From Sinonovacula constricta (Eukaryota > Mollusca > Bivalvia > Cardiida > Solecurtidae): a stretch of 64,000 nt of DNA. The position numbers and the translations under genes were made by a program. The DNA lies in NCBI GenBank assembly GCA_007844125.1, contig CM017562.1, positions 65,297,129-65,361,128 of the forward strand, read 5' to 3'. The notes under the pieces were generated by a model. The model saw only the letters and a program-made list of their open reading frames with translations, made no database searches and was not told the DNA's origin. This document shows, piece after piece, positions 10,258 to 21,038 of this stretch (the stretch's first letter is position 1; each line of letters opens with the position of its first letter).

Positions 10258-11163
10258 CCAGTGTTCTTCAGTCGTTCTCGTACTCGCTCTTTGACAGATT
10301 GTATATCTCCACAATAGTTAAACTTAGCCACAACTGGCCTCCTTTTGCCATGAAAGTAACCTCCGTTCCCATGCGCTCAATCTAATGTTACATCCTTTTA
10401 CAGTGTTACAGAGTTTCACAAAACTCCAAAAAAATTTACTTGCACAATTTTCGGCCTTTCTTTCTTCAAAAGAACTTTCCTCTTCAAAATAGAAAAACAG
10501 CAAATTGTCTCTCATCAACATTGACTGGACATCTACAATGTTTTCTGACAGGTTTGATTTTCACTTTTCAATAGGGTCATGCATTCAGTCAGTTTTTCTT
10601 CTTCTTTTTCTTCTTCTTCTTCTTCTTTATTCATCACAAGTGTCGGAGTTGAGAGACCTACTCTTTCAAATTTTTCAGATTTTTTTTATCGTAATCATGT
10701 AGTTTTACCTCCATAGAAATTATTTTCGACTAAATATTGTGATTTTTTTTTTGCGCGGCATTGATGGCACTATTTTCAATTTGATCAAGCTTGTTAAATT
10801 TGGTTTGCATGACTTTCTGGATATTTTCAATGGCACTGAGCTTGTTAAGGATCGACGTCAGTACATTACGATCCAACGTCGACGCCATGGGCATCCGCTG
10901 ACCGCGGGCTGATTGCAAACTGGAGGTGGAGCGCCATATAGGGACCATGACCTGGTGTGCCAAGGACGGGGCAGGTACCAGAAATAAAGAAAGGAGGGGA
11001 CGAGGTTGCCGCCATATTACCGGCTGTGTACTATGGGGAAGTGTCAACAATGCAGTATTTCTCAGGCTGGTCATCAAGATTACCAGGCGGTGCTTCGTTC
11101 TTCGTGCGATTTTTAACCCCTTTACCTTTAGGTAAGTTAACCACTTCACGCTTCACGATGGTC
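10258..11163 (-). pseudogene. Decayed LINE ORF1 (nucleic-acid-binding coiled-coil protein)
   Basis: Minus-strand pieces in the order of a LINE ORF1 protein. The start region reads VKREVVNLPKGKG in one frame (about 11,160-11,035). A coiled-coil-like stretch with LNKLSAIENIQKVMQ and FNKLDQIEN lies at about 10,870-10,760. Next comes MRDNLLF (10,515-10,495), the classic start of the RRM-like domain. Then follow IER near 10,380 and RPVVAKFNYCGD (10,340-10,305) with a KERVRERL helix, the hallmark C-terminal part. At least three frame changes are needed and stops interrupt it, so it is dead. In live elements the protein trimerises and binds the element's RNA. It lies upstream (5') of the ORF2 remnant on the same strand, the normal LINE order. 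Confidence 0.8.
10592..10627 (+). repeat. TTC-rich microsatellite
   Basis: An interrupted (TTC)n tract within the LINE ORF1 remnant. On the coding strand it is GAA-rich, so it may have expanded from Glu/Lys codons of the former coiled-coil region. Confidence 0.85.
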
Positions 11164-11754
11164 GTATAATGTAGCACTTAACAGTAGTCACAGAGCCACG
11201 AACAGCACGGGCGATAAAGCACACTTGTTTAACTATCGATACCGTTCAATACTGGTGCCTGCGGCTATACACTACTTACCAATGAGTTGTGAATGCTTGT
11301 TCTACCAAACGCATGCTTTGGCCTCCTGCCAAGATTGAAAAAGCTGCAAACGATTAAAAATATCTCAAAATATTCCACCTTCCTAATGCAATATCTCAAA
11401 AACGATTTTTTTTCAAAGTCAAATACTATTAGATAAGCTACCTGTATGTAGAAAGTCAGATACTTATTCCAACTATGACTGTTATTTCCATCATTTATTG
11501 ACAGTTCACTTTTCGACGTTCGTGCTATGACCAGTCACGTGATAATGTCATAATGATAGCCTCCACTTAAGAACTAATACAAAAAATATTCTTCAATGCT
11601 ATAGTAAGCTTGAGCAGATTTCTAGCCAAATTATGCATTCAGATTGAATGACCAAAATTTAATAAATAAATTTAAATAAATAAAATAATTAAAAATACAT
11701 AAAATGAACGAAATTATATGAAACATTTGTTGGACTAGGAGTATGTTTATAACT
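11164..11754. other. Non-coding stretch between LINE and hAT-like element
   Basis: No gene, RNA or repeat recognised. It probably includes the 5' part of the minus-strand LINE, but no motif supports an exact limit. Confidence 0.4.
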
Positions 11755-12639
11755 TTAGAAACTTTGGATGTAACGATATACTGTACGACGGTATATACAG
11801 CGGTTCTAGATTCATGGTTCGGTTCACGGTTCACTTCTTAAGAATTATGGTACGAAGCGTGCGACACAGTTACATTGTGCTCTCGAGTTCACGTCGAATC
11901 GTTGTTGAGTCAGTAGTGAACTATTATTTTACACAGGGAAAACGACAAAGTAGATAACGATTTAGCACTTTTATGACAAAATTAACGTTTAGTCATATTT
12001 TTCGTTTTAATTTTCCGAAAGAATCCTAAAATACATTTTTCATTTCTTTCTTTGTTGTTTCAGAAAAAAATATCTCTTTGTATTTGTTTTGAATTAATTG
12101 CTCGACAAAGTATCACACTTAATTGTTCTGATCTCCCAATCGAGATAGATAGATCTATCTAGCATATACGGAAGTGAAACTGGTAGCAAAAGCGGTAATT
12201 TATTTGCGAATTAATTATGCATAGATTGACACCAGCAAATTTACTTGACGACATGAACATAAAGTTGTTGCACTTCCGATTTTTGTTGATACAAATATTT
12301 TCTAAATGATGTTTAAAATTACTTTGTCTAATAACACGCTGCTTGCTGTTTTTGATAAAGAATAGTTTAACACACGCACCATCCGGAACATGGCAATCCG
12401 AATATATCTACACTTTTCGGTAATTTGTCGAACAGCAATTTGACGAAAATGCTGCTACACTCAGTATATTTTAATGAGACAATTTTAAAATGGTATGCTT
12501 TATACGTACATGACTAAACTACTAATAGTGGAGCCAAAGTTCTTTGATTTAGATAGAAACTTTTGATATTCTGAATCATACGTTGACATTCCGGAAACAG
12601 TTATGTTGTGGTAAATATTTATCTAAACAGCACTTTGCA

Positions 12640-13365
12640 GTAAATACACTATTTAAGTCAGTAGATATACTATTTAGGTCAGTAGATATACTATTTAAGT
12701 CAGTAGATATGCTATTTAAGTCAGTAGATATACTATTTAAGTCAGTAGATATACTATTAAAGTCAGTAGATATACTATTTAAGTCAGTAGATATACTATT
12801 TAAGTCAGTAGATGTACTATTTAGGTCAGTAGATATACTATTTAAGTCAGTAGATATACTATTAAGGTCAGTATATATACTATTTAAGTCAGTAGATATG
12901 CTATTTAAGTCAGTAGATATACTATTTAAGTCAGTAGATGTACTATTTAGGTCAGTAGATATACTATTTAAGTCAGTAGATATACTATTTAGGTCAGTAG
13001 ATATACTATTAAGGTCAGTAGATATACTATTTAAGTCAGTAGATATACTATTAAGGTCAGTAGATATACTATTTAAGTCAGTAGATATACTATTTAGGTC
13101 AGTAGATATACTATTAAGGTCAGTAGATATATTATTTAAGTCAGTAGATATACTATTTAAGTCAGAAGATATACTATTTAAGTCAGTAGATATACTATTT
13201 AAGTCAGTAGATATACTTTTTAGGTTAGTAGATATACTATTAAGGTCAGTAGATATACTATTTAAGTCAGTAGATATACTATTTAGGTCAGTAGATATAC
13301 TATTAAGGTCAGTAGATATACTATTTAAGATATACTATTTAAGTCAGTAGATATACTATTTAAAT
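12640..13365 (+). repeat. 21-bp minisatellite, about 34 copies
   Basis: The unit TCAGTAGATATACTATTTAAG (one reading: SVDILFK) is repeated about 34 times with little variation. Variable positions are AAG/AGG and TTT/TTA near the unit end, with rarer ATA/ATG/GTA changes. A three-unit pattern (AAG, then AGG, then TTA-AGG) recurs several times in the right half, so a 63-bp higher-order unit is forming. Because 21 is divisible by 3 it keeps a 255-codon frame open (12,583-13,350). I treat that frame as non-coding. A shortened unit near 13,326 breaks the period just before the end. Confidence 0.95.
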
Positions 13366-14185
13366 ACATGTACCCCTTATTTGTAAGCATACATGCTCAC
13401 AGTAATAGGCAAACAAACAATAATGCCATAGTTTGTCTTAAGCAGCTAACTTAAGCATCGAAATTTAGGCTGTCGCTTGGCTGGCTGCTTTATACAAGTT
13501 TGACTGTAGTCAGAAACTGTATAAAGTGTTGCTGGTCTTATTTTAGATAAGTGAAGAAATTGTCATTTGGGAGGGGTTGTTACGACACCATGTTATCGTA
13601 GAAGGACTGTATATATTATACTACTTGCAATAGTTTATTTATTTGTCAACACAAGAAAATCCAATAATAAGCACTTACATGCATGTTCTAATATACCATA
13701 TGATATATCGAATGATCGATCATTTTGATATCGATTCACATATCATAGCAATGATTCTGACCGAGCCCTAGTAACAATCTGCAATATCATACAAAGCACT
13801 AACTACTTACTAGCTGACTGTGTTAACACTTCATATTGTTATTAAACTTTATCTTGTTTTATTTGATAATGTACCAAACTGTTATATTTTTTTGTGGTGA
13901 ACATTCAGAATTTACAATAAAGACGAGAAAAAAATATCTCAAGAAATATTATATTACATTTTATTTTTAAGACCTATCATTTTTTTTTTAAGTATAAGGT
14001 TAGTCTACTAATTAAATCTTTTAATATGTGGATAACTTTTTATGTCATACATTCTGATTAATAACTAACAGACTTACCAGTTTTTAGTTTCAGTAAATAG
14101 CTATGCTAACATATCGGTTAATATAAGTCATGGTGTAAAAGTGTACCTATGTGATAAGCAAAAACATATCACCAGTACCAAAATT
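13366..14185. other. hAT-like element interior, non-coding
   Basis: No coding signal. It contains the perfect 14-bp palindrome AATGATCGATCATT (13,711-13,724) followed by GATATCGATTCACATATCAT and a CCGAGCCCTAG end near 13,767. That looks like the terminus of a second, nested hAT-type element, although I could not find its other end. Confidence 0.4.
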
Positions 14186-14193
14186 TGATGTAC

Positions 14194-14270
14194 CGCGATA
14201 CGTATCGTATCGTGTGGTATATATCGCGATACGCATCGTATCGTGAGGGTAGCGTATCGCTACACCCCTA
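14194..14270. repeat. Subterminal CGATACG repeats of the hAT-like element
   Basis: GCGATACGTATCGTATCGTG (14,196-14,215) and GCGATACGCATCGTATCGTG (14,226-14,245) are near-identical 20-mers, followed by GCGTATCGC. In hAT elements such subterminal words are usually transposase binding sites; here that role is inferred. Confidence 0.7.
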
Positions 14271-14278
14271 TTAGAAAC

Positions 14279-16105
14279 TGTTAGGTTGTTTAGAATATTG
14301 CTTTCAAAAAAAGACCCTGATAAACTTTTCAAAAATAAAGTATATTTTTCGATTAAAGTTTATAAGTCAGTGCTAATTTGCATAATTGACAAACGATCAC
14401 AATAGCCATTCAATAACGTTTAATTGAGTACTAGTTGTATACTTCTATCATCATTTATGGAAAAGTTATAATCATTTTACTAAACATATCCTTCTTCCAA
14501 AATTGCATGACGGTTGCCATGGACATGAATTTATTTGTGAGTACACTGGAAATTTTGTTTATAGATATCCCAAACAAACATTTTGGATACACATGTAAAA
14601 GGGTGGAGAGAGGGTGCTGGGTGCGAAGTAACCTTACCTAGCTTCCGGACTATTTTCATCCCAGATAGCATCTTCTTGCTCTCCGCGGCGCTTTTGATGT
14701 CTCTTATCAGCGTCTTTCATGTCAACAATTGTAGTGCAAATAGATCTTATGTGGACCAAAACAAATAATGCGGCGGGGCCAGCTAAACATTAAGCGTAGG
14801 CATATAGTTTTACCAGTACAGTTAATTTTGACTTTTAACCTGTTGCAAACTAACGAAAAGCCATAGTCAATTACAACAGCAAAAATCATAACTCATTAAA
14901 AAGTGATTGCATATTTATACTCAAATGAGACCTTTTAAGACTTTCAAGGTAGATAACCTTGTAAATGAGTTGACTTGGCTAGGACCCATACTAATGTGGG
15001 CAATGCTTTTGTACAGTTCAGGTTTAATATACTTAGACATCATGTAGATTTGTAGTCGGGTGTGCGCCGGATGCCACACCTCTCAGTCGCTACTGAATTC
15101 AACCAAACCAAAGTAGGGAAAATGTTCTTGAATTATTCATTGCCGTATTAGAAGATCCTACCAACATCTCAGTCATCTAGTGATGGTACCCGATAAACTG
15201 TGGCTATTCGAGTTATTGAATATAAAACGGAATCTGTTTCTATCAGTTTTACTAGGCCATTTTATTTATTTTAATAAATTTCATTTCCCTTCATCATTCA
15301 ATATATACTTGAATCAAAGAAAACAAACACAAATAATATAATTACTATTTGTAATTGTAGTAGCGCTTGGGCAACCAACTGAAGTATATGTTAGAACAAC
15401 ATATTTAAACAATCCATCTTACAAACCACTTTCAATACATACAATGCAATTTGTATAAAACTTAGTACGCATTATGCATAAAACCAGAAACCTGCAATTT
15501 TTATATATAATATTAAATAAACTCTCGTTTAAAACATACCCTAAACATCAATAAAACATAAATTAAAAATTAACCGTGTATCACTGTCGGCTGCCCAAAG
15601 CTGAATGACTTATTTACTAGAAAAGCCGCACGAAGTGCACGTGCGTTACAGCGACACCTACCGTATATATCTCACGACAAGGGAAATTATTTATCTGCTT
15701 ATTCATTTCAATCAAACGCAGAAAAATACATTTACTTAGTTCATAATCTCAACACGTTAATTGTTAGTAACGTCCAAATACTATCCGTTCCATAATTTGT
15801 TTTCTGAGACGACAACAACTCAAAACCTGTGAAACTAACATGAATCCAGGTTGGTGCCCAATAATTAAATGTTCCTATACTTTTGTCCTTATTTTTATAA
15901 TTGTGCCCTTCCAATGTGTTCGGCTAAATCAATGAACGTTTAAGCATAACTGTCATTACTTTATTATTTTCGGAGACAGAAGATAGTAATTTTATAACCA
16001 TGCGAGTTCGTATTTGAGTATGAAAGTGAGTGGATGCTGTACCAAACAGTTGATGATCATAGGCACAGCCGGCTGTTACGTTGTCACCCCTAGGGTTAAA
16101 TTTAA
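14279..16105. other. Non-coding stretch, one weak exon candidate
   Basis: Mostly AT-rich and unassigned. The only coding hint is the minus-strand candidate exon at 14,638-14,720. A short inverted repeat CGCACG/CGTGCG sits at 15,627-15,645. Confidence 0.4.
14638..14720 (-). other. Candidate exon ending at a good splice donor
   Basis: On the minus strand ATG at 14,720 opens MKDADKRHQKRRGEQEDAIW and a further eight residues, then meets AG|GTAAGG, a near-ideal donor (intron starting at 14,637). Composition is GC-richer than the flanks and the peptide is strongly charged, more like real coding than its neighbours. No partner exon, acceptor or family is recognised. Confidence 0.2.
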
Positions 16106-16170
16106 GGTAGTCAGTGGAACAACTAGGTGCTTTGGTCGTAGATTGATGTTAACTGTTTGAATCCTGGCCA
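16106..16170 (+). ncRNA. Second tRNA-like segment, probable SINE head
   Basis: TAGTCAGTGG (16,108-16,117) resembles a Pol III A box. GTTTGAATCC (16,154-16,163) matches the B box at nine of ten positions, with a tRNA-like spacing of 36 bases between the boxes. No cloverleaf can be completed, so a decayed SINE promoter is likelier than a tRNA gene. Confidence 0.35.
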
Positions 16171-17328
16171 TTATACGCCATATAGTTGGACCCTTTACGT
16201 GCACCTACCTTAGAGCATGTTCAAACAACAGCAAGAAACGGCCACGGTGGATTACATGGCTAATTATCTCCGAGGTTAATCCAATAATTGGTAAAACGTA
16301 GGAGTTACCTTTATATGCAAGGAAACATCAGCATACATTCGGTATAAATCACTTGAAGATATTATTTAGATTATTACATCCATATAGACCAATTTATTTT
16401 AAACAAAAATTAATGTTCATTTCGAATGCGAGGTTCATACATGAAAATTGATTGACGATTTTCCAGCTTTTAAATCCTTGGTTTTAGAAAAGATCTCCCC
16501 ACTCACTGATTTCAGCAATGCGTGGGTAGAAGAAATACATCGATACATCGCTTCTGGTACAGCTTATGCTTGTTATTGATAGTGTATTTCCTTCGCCGAG
16601 GTAGTACGATCAGTTGAGAGACCTCACATGGATGGTGCGACATCCATGGCACCACACAATTAATGCGCTTTAAAAGTAGATGGACGTCCTGGGAACTAAG
16701 CAATCCCTTACACTGCCAGTTAATTATATAAATAGATTAGAGTAACAAACAAAAACCTCTGCTTAGAGAAAAGTAACTCGACCATTTCCTACGTAGCTTA
16801 ATTCTTTCTTTTTGTTTTTGCAAGATGCAGTGGTAATATTGGCATACTCGGTTTCATTTTGTGAAACGAGACCCTGCCAAACAAATGCGTGTTCATACAT
16901 ATGCCTGCTATTCTTGTACAAGCTACACTGTTTACCATACTATGTTCTTTTCTCTGAAAAGGGTCTTACTGAACAATTGCGATGTCAGGTTATTTCCTGC
17001 TACACTACACTACACTACACTACACTACACTACACTACACTACACTACACCATTGCTCCATCTCTAGAACGACGCAGATAATAATATTTATTCATATTTA
17101 ACTTTATGATAAGCTTTACATTTAAAGCTATAGCTCTGGTTACATTCCATTTGTCACAATACACATGATCTGAAATATTTGGGGACTTTATAGAGTCGCT
17201 TCCGTTGGTCAATCGGCCTGACGTTAGGTCAGATGGTTTGTCGGTTTTTCTGTTGGTTATCCCGTCGGTCAGTCTGTAGTTAAGTCCGTGCCATTTCCCG
17301 GCTTCCGTCAGTAGGATTATAAAGAAAA
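16171..17328. other. Non-coding stretch with one microsatellite
   Basis: Apart from the pentanucleotide tract at 17,001-17,050 nothing is recognised. Short frames at 16,512-16,703 (minus) and 16,812-17,081 (plus) show no domain, and the second owes its end to the pentamer tract. Confidence 0.45.
17001..17050 (+). repeat. (TACAC)10 microsatellite
   Basis: Ten perfect TACAC pentamers. Confidence 0.97.
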
Positions 17329-17441
17329 GGGGCCCATTTCATTAACAAGTCGCATCGCAATTTTTAGAGAGTTTAAAGCGAATCGAACTGCGATTTTCGT
17401 AAATTGCAATGAGACTTGTTATTGTTAATTAAACAGGCCCC
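17329..17441. mobile_element. 113-bp foldback MITE
   Basis: The left arm GGGGCCCATTTCATTAAC...AAGTCGCATCGCAATTT pairs with the inverted right arm GGGGCCTGTTTAATTAAC...AAGTCTCATTGCAATTT. The right arm has a six-base insertion, AATAAC. Arms of about 35-41 bp surround an inner hairpin CGAATCG/CGATTTTCG, so nearly the whole element folds back. No clear target duplication is visible. GGGGCC-type foldbacks are common mobile debris in animal genomes; the superfamily is not assigned. Confidence 0.8.
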
Positions 17442-17824
17442 AGGACTTCTAAGTTGCAAGCTTCGTTGCACGTATCGTTGGCACGTCATATCCCGCGGAG
17501 GTTCCTTTGTTGTATTCGGTTAATAGATTTTTCCGCGCTATTTCTCGCCATCTTCGATCAGAGTTTTGCTAAATATATTTACTCGCCTTATTTCCAAGCT
17601 GCTGTTAGTAAGATTATAAGGTTGTTGTTGTTGTTTCTTACCTCATATGCCAAGTTGGATGATGTAGAATTTGTCTGTCTTATATATTCTTATTCTTAAT
17701 AGAAGTAAATAACATCTTTAACATCTTTCCTTTATATGCAGCGTATTCATGTGTTCATTTTTGTAAAATTGTATTACAGAAATTGCTTCTAGGATGAACT
17801 TTAATCCATTAACAGCTGAAACAA
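17442..17824. other. Non-coding stretch, nothing recognised
   Basis: An 81-codon plus-strand frame (17,454-17,699) has hydrophobic patches but no recognisable family or splice context. No other signal was seen. Confidence 0.4.
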
Positions 17825-18141
17825 TTGGGAGGAATTGTACAGCCCGTTATCGGATTTTTAAGAAATCTGTGGTGGTAGAGTGACTCCGCGAGTCACGCCT
17901 CACTTCTGCAGTTTGATTGAAAGTCGGAAAGCCATTGTTGTTCGCACTGAATTAGTTATTAAGACAGCATTTTAACTCCCCTTTGTGACAGGATTTTCGA
18001 TTGTTTTCCATTAAAATAATATAAAAGCACGTCTCTGGTTGCTGATGTAAGTGACGTTAACACCGACAGGCAAAACTACACCACAGCTGGTGTCTGTCTC
18101 GACAGTCATCTGCTACCAGTCTCCCACAGATTGTGAGATAC
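17825..18141 (+). repeat. Dispersed repeat R2, right copy
   Basis: Direct-orientation diverged copy of 2,645-2,942. It ends in the shared CTCGACAG and CAGATTGTGAGA landmarks about 400 bp before the satellite array begins. It contains the hairpin at 17,880-17,896, absent from the left copy. The 83-codon frame starting at 18,051 lies over this repeat and is not a recognised gene. Confidence 0.65.
17880..17896. promoter_or_regulatory. Perfect 7-bp hairpin GTGACTC-CGC-GAGTCAC
   Basis: GTGACTC (17,880-17,886) and GAGTCAC (17,890-17,896) are perfect inverted arms around CGC. Each arm contains the AP-1/TRE core TGA(C/G)TCA minus one base. It may be a paired bZIP half-site or only a chance palindrome inside repeat R2. 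Confidence 0.3.
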
Positions 18142-18545
18142 ATCGGACTTTATCACAGCTGAAAACCATGCAGCAGTTTCTTGCTGTCAATATACAATCA
18201 ACTGCATACACAAGACAAAAAAGCCTAGCCAAACATGGTTGTTGTTTCCGGTACAGCAGCCTTATCTCATCTTTGGCCTACTTACAAAATGATGATGCAT
18301 GATCAGCTCGAATAGTGACCAAGGCGACCCTCAATGGTAGAAACACACCATATATACCACAGTGCCTTTTAAACGCCCAAGAAGAGAACTTTTTTAAATG
18401 TGTGCCGTGGGGGGCGGGGGGGGGGGGGGTGGCGTTGAGTGTAAATCATTTAAATGCAAAATAATTTTCCTATAGTACGTATATGATGCATAAAACATCA
18501 CTAGATATTATAAACCATTTTAAAGAAAATCTATCTTAACTAATA
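18142..18545. other. Junction sequence before the satellite array
   Basis: Unique-looking AT-rich sequence containing the G-rich tract at 18,409-18,429 and ending directly at the first degenerate 39-bp monomer. No gene recognised. Confidence 0.5.
18409..18429 (+). repeat. G-rich run (G6-C-G14)
   Basis: Six G, one C and fourteen G in a row, then T and GG. Such a run can form a G-quadruplex and is prone to replication pausing. It lies 116 bp left of the first satellite monomer. Its exact length is also sensitive to sequencing error. Confidence 0.85.
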
Positions 18546-20862
18546 CAATCCAGATCATTCGAGTCCCCACTAACATCTAGTATGCAATCCACAGCGTTCA
18601 CGCCCTCACAAATGTCTAGTACACAATCCATAATGTTCAGGCCCGTCCACATGTCTAGTACACAACCCAAAACGCTCACGCCCTCACAAGTGTCCAGAGA
18701 AAAATCCACAACGTTCAAGCCCTCACAAATGTCTAGTACACAATCCATAATGTTCAGGCCCGTCCACATGTCTAGTACACAACCCAAAACGCTCACGCCC
18801 TCACAAGTGCCCAGAAAAAAATCCACAACGTTCAAGCCCTCACAAATGTCTAGTACACAATTCACAACACTCACGCCCACACGAATGTCTAGTACACAAT
18901 CCACAACGTTCACGCCCTCTCAGATGTCTAGTACACAATCTACAACGTTCAAGCCCTCACAAATGTCCAGAACGCAATCCACAACGTTCACGCTCTCACA
19001 AACGTCTATAGTAAACAATCTACAACGTTCACACCCTCCCAAATGTCTAGTAAACAATCCACAACGCTCACGCCCTCACAACTGTCTTGTACACAATCTA
19101 CAACGTTCACGCTCTCACAAATGTCGTACACAATCCACAACGTTCACGCCCTCACAAAGGTCTGGTAAACAATCCAAAAAGTTCACGCCCTCCCAAATGT
19201 CTAGTACACAATCCACAACGCTCACGCCTTAACAAATGTCTAGTACACAATCCACAACGTTCACGCCCTCACAAATGTCTAGCCTACAATCCACAACGTT
19301 CACGCCCTCACGAACGTCTAGTACACAATCTACAACGTTCAAGTCCTCACAAATGTCTGGTACACAATCTACAACGCTCACGCCCTCACAAATGTCTAGT
19401 ACACAATCCACAACGCTCACGCCCTCATAAATGTTTAGTACACAATCCACAACGCTCACGCCCTCATAACTGTCTCGTACACAATCAACAACGCTAACGC
19501 CCTCACAAACGTCTAGTCTACAATTCACAATGTTCGAGGCCTCACAAATGTCTAGATCACTATCTACAACGTTCACGCCCTCACACATGTCGAGGACACA
19601 ATCCACAAAGCTGACGCCTTCACAAAAGTCTAGTATGTAATCCACAATGGTCAGACCCTCACAAACGTCTAGTACGCAATTCACAACCTTCACACCCTCC
19701 TAAATGTCTAGTACACAATCCACAACGCTCACGCCCTCACAAATGTCTTGTACACAATCTACAACGATCACGCTCTCACAAATGTCGAACACAATCCCCA
19801 ACGTTCACGCCCTCACGAATGTCTGGTACACAATTTACAACGTTCAAGTCCTCACAAATGTCTAGTACACAATCCACAACGCTCATGCACTCCCAAATGT
19901 CTAGTACACAATTCACAACGTCCACGCCCTCACAAAGGTCTGGTAAACAATCTAAAAGGTTCACGCCCTCCCAAATGTCTAGTACACAATCCACAACGCT
20001 CACGCCCTAACAAATGCCTAGTCTCCAATCCACAACGCTCACGCCCTCACAGATGTCTAGTACTCAATCTACAACGTTCACGTCCTACTAAAAGTCAAGT
20101 ACACCATCCACAACGTTCAGGCCATCATAAATGTCTTGTACGCAATTCACAACGTCCACGCCCACACGAATGTCTAGTACACAATCCACAACGTTCACGC
20201 CCTCACAAATGTCTAGTACACAATCCACAACGTTCACGCCCTCCCAAATGTCTAGTACACCATCCACAACGTCAAGGCCCTCATAAATGTCTTGTACGCA
20301 ATTCACAACGTCCACGTACTCACGAATATCTAGAACACAATTCACAACGTTTACGTCCTAAAAATGTCTGGTGCACAATCCATAACGTTCACGCCCTCAC
20401 AAATGTCAAATACTTAATTCACAACGTTCATGCCCTAAAAAACGTCTAGTACTCAATTCGCAAAGTTCACGCCCTCAAAAATGTCTAGTACGCAATTCAC
20501 AACGTTCACGCCCACACGAATGTCTAGTACACAATCCACAACGTTCACGCCCTCACAAATGTCTAGTACACCATCCACAACGTCAAGGCCCTCATAAATG
20601 TCTTGTACGCAATTCACAACGTCCACGTACTCACGAATATCTAGAACACAATTCACAACGTTTACGTCCTAAAAATGTCTGGTGCACAATCCATAACGTT
20701 CACGCCCTCACAAATGTCAAATACTTAATTCACAACGTTCATGCCCTAAAAAACGTCTAGTACGCAATTCGCAAAGTTCACGCCCTCAAAAATGTCTAGT
20801 ACGCAATTCACAACGTTCACGCCCTCACAAATGAATAGTACACAATCCAAAAAGTTCACGCC
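18546..20862 (+). repeat. Left edge segment of the satellite array
   Basis: The first unit (18,546-18,584) keeps the 39-bp length but has many substitutions; the second (from 18,585) is nearly consensus. The array therefore decays within one unit. The segment enters the higher-order pattern in mid-block (FRPVHMSSTQPKTLTPSQ-type monomers). From about 19,229 it follows the same order as the end of each super-unit (about 31,529-33,123), with one extra 39-bp monomer near 20,221-20,260. Confidence 0.85.
18624..18857 (+). repeat. 117-bp (three-monomer) tandem duplication at array edge
   Basis: The trio starting CAATCCATAATGTTCAGG occurs at 18,624 and again at 18,741. The copies differ by only a few bases (AGTGTCCAGAGAAAAA against AGTGCCCAGAAAAAAA). 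Other blocks carry this trio once, so this is a duplication private to the edge. Confidence 0.9.
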
Positions 20863-21038
20863 CTAACAAAGGTCTGGAAGACAATCCACAACGTTCACGC
20901 ACTCACAAATGTCTAGTACACTTTCCACAAGGTTCACGCCCTCACAAATGTCTAGTACACAATCAACAACGTTCATGCCCTCACAAATGTCTGGTACACA
21001 ATCCACAACGTTCACGTCCTCACAAATGTCTAGTACAC

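Larger units (their letters stand above)
11763..14270. mobile_element. hAT-like non-autonomous element with 8-bp target duplication
   Basis: The octamer TTAGAAAC lies directly outside both ends (11,755-11,762 and 14,271-14,278), matching the 8-bp duplication of hAT insertion. The left end TTTGGATGTAACGATA and the inverted right end TAGGGGTGTAGCGATA agree at 12 of 16 positions, and TAGGGGTGTA is a familiar hAT-type terminus. Subterminal CGATACG/CGTATCG words crowd the right end, and GGTTCGGTTCACGGTTC lies near the left. The 2,508-bp interior has no recognisable transposase. Much of it is a 21-bp minisatellite, so the element would depend on a transposase elsewhere. Confidence 0.75.

Noticed and set aside
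12583..13350. 255-codon SVDILFK-repeat protein
   Set aside because: It is a 21-bp minisatellite inside a transposon, and the non-repeat lead of about 21 codons has no recognisable feature.
16512..18302. Short ORFs at 16,512-16,703, 17,454-17,699 and 18,051-18,302
   Set aside because: Lengths are those expected by chance, no family is recognised, and the last overlaps dispersed repeat R2.
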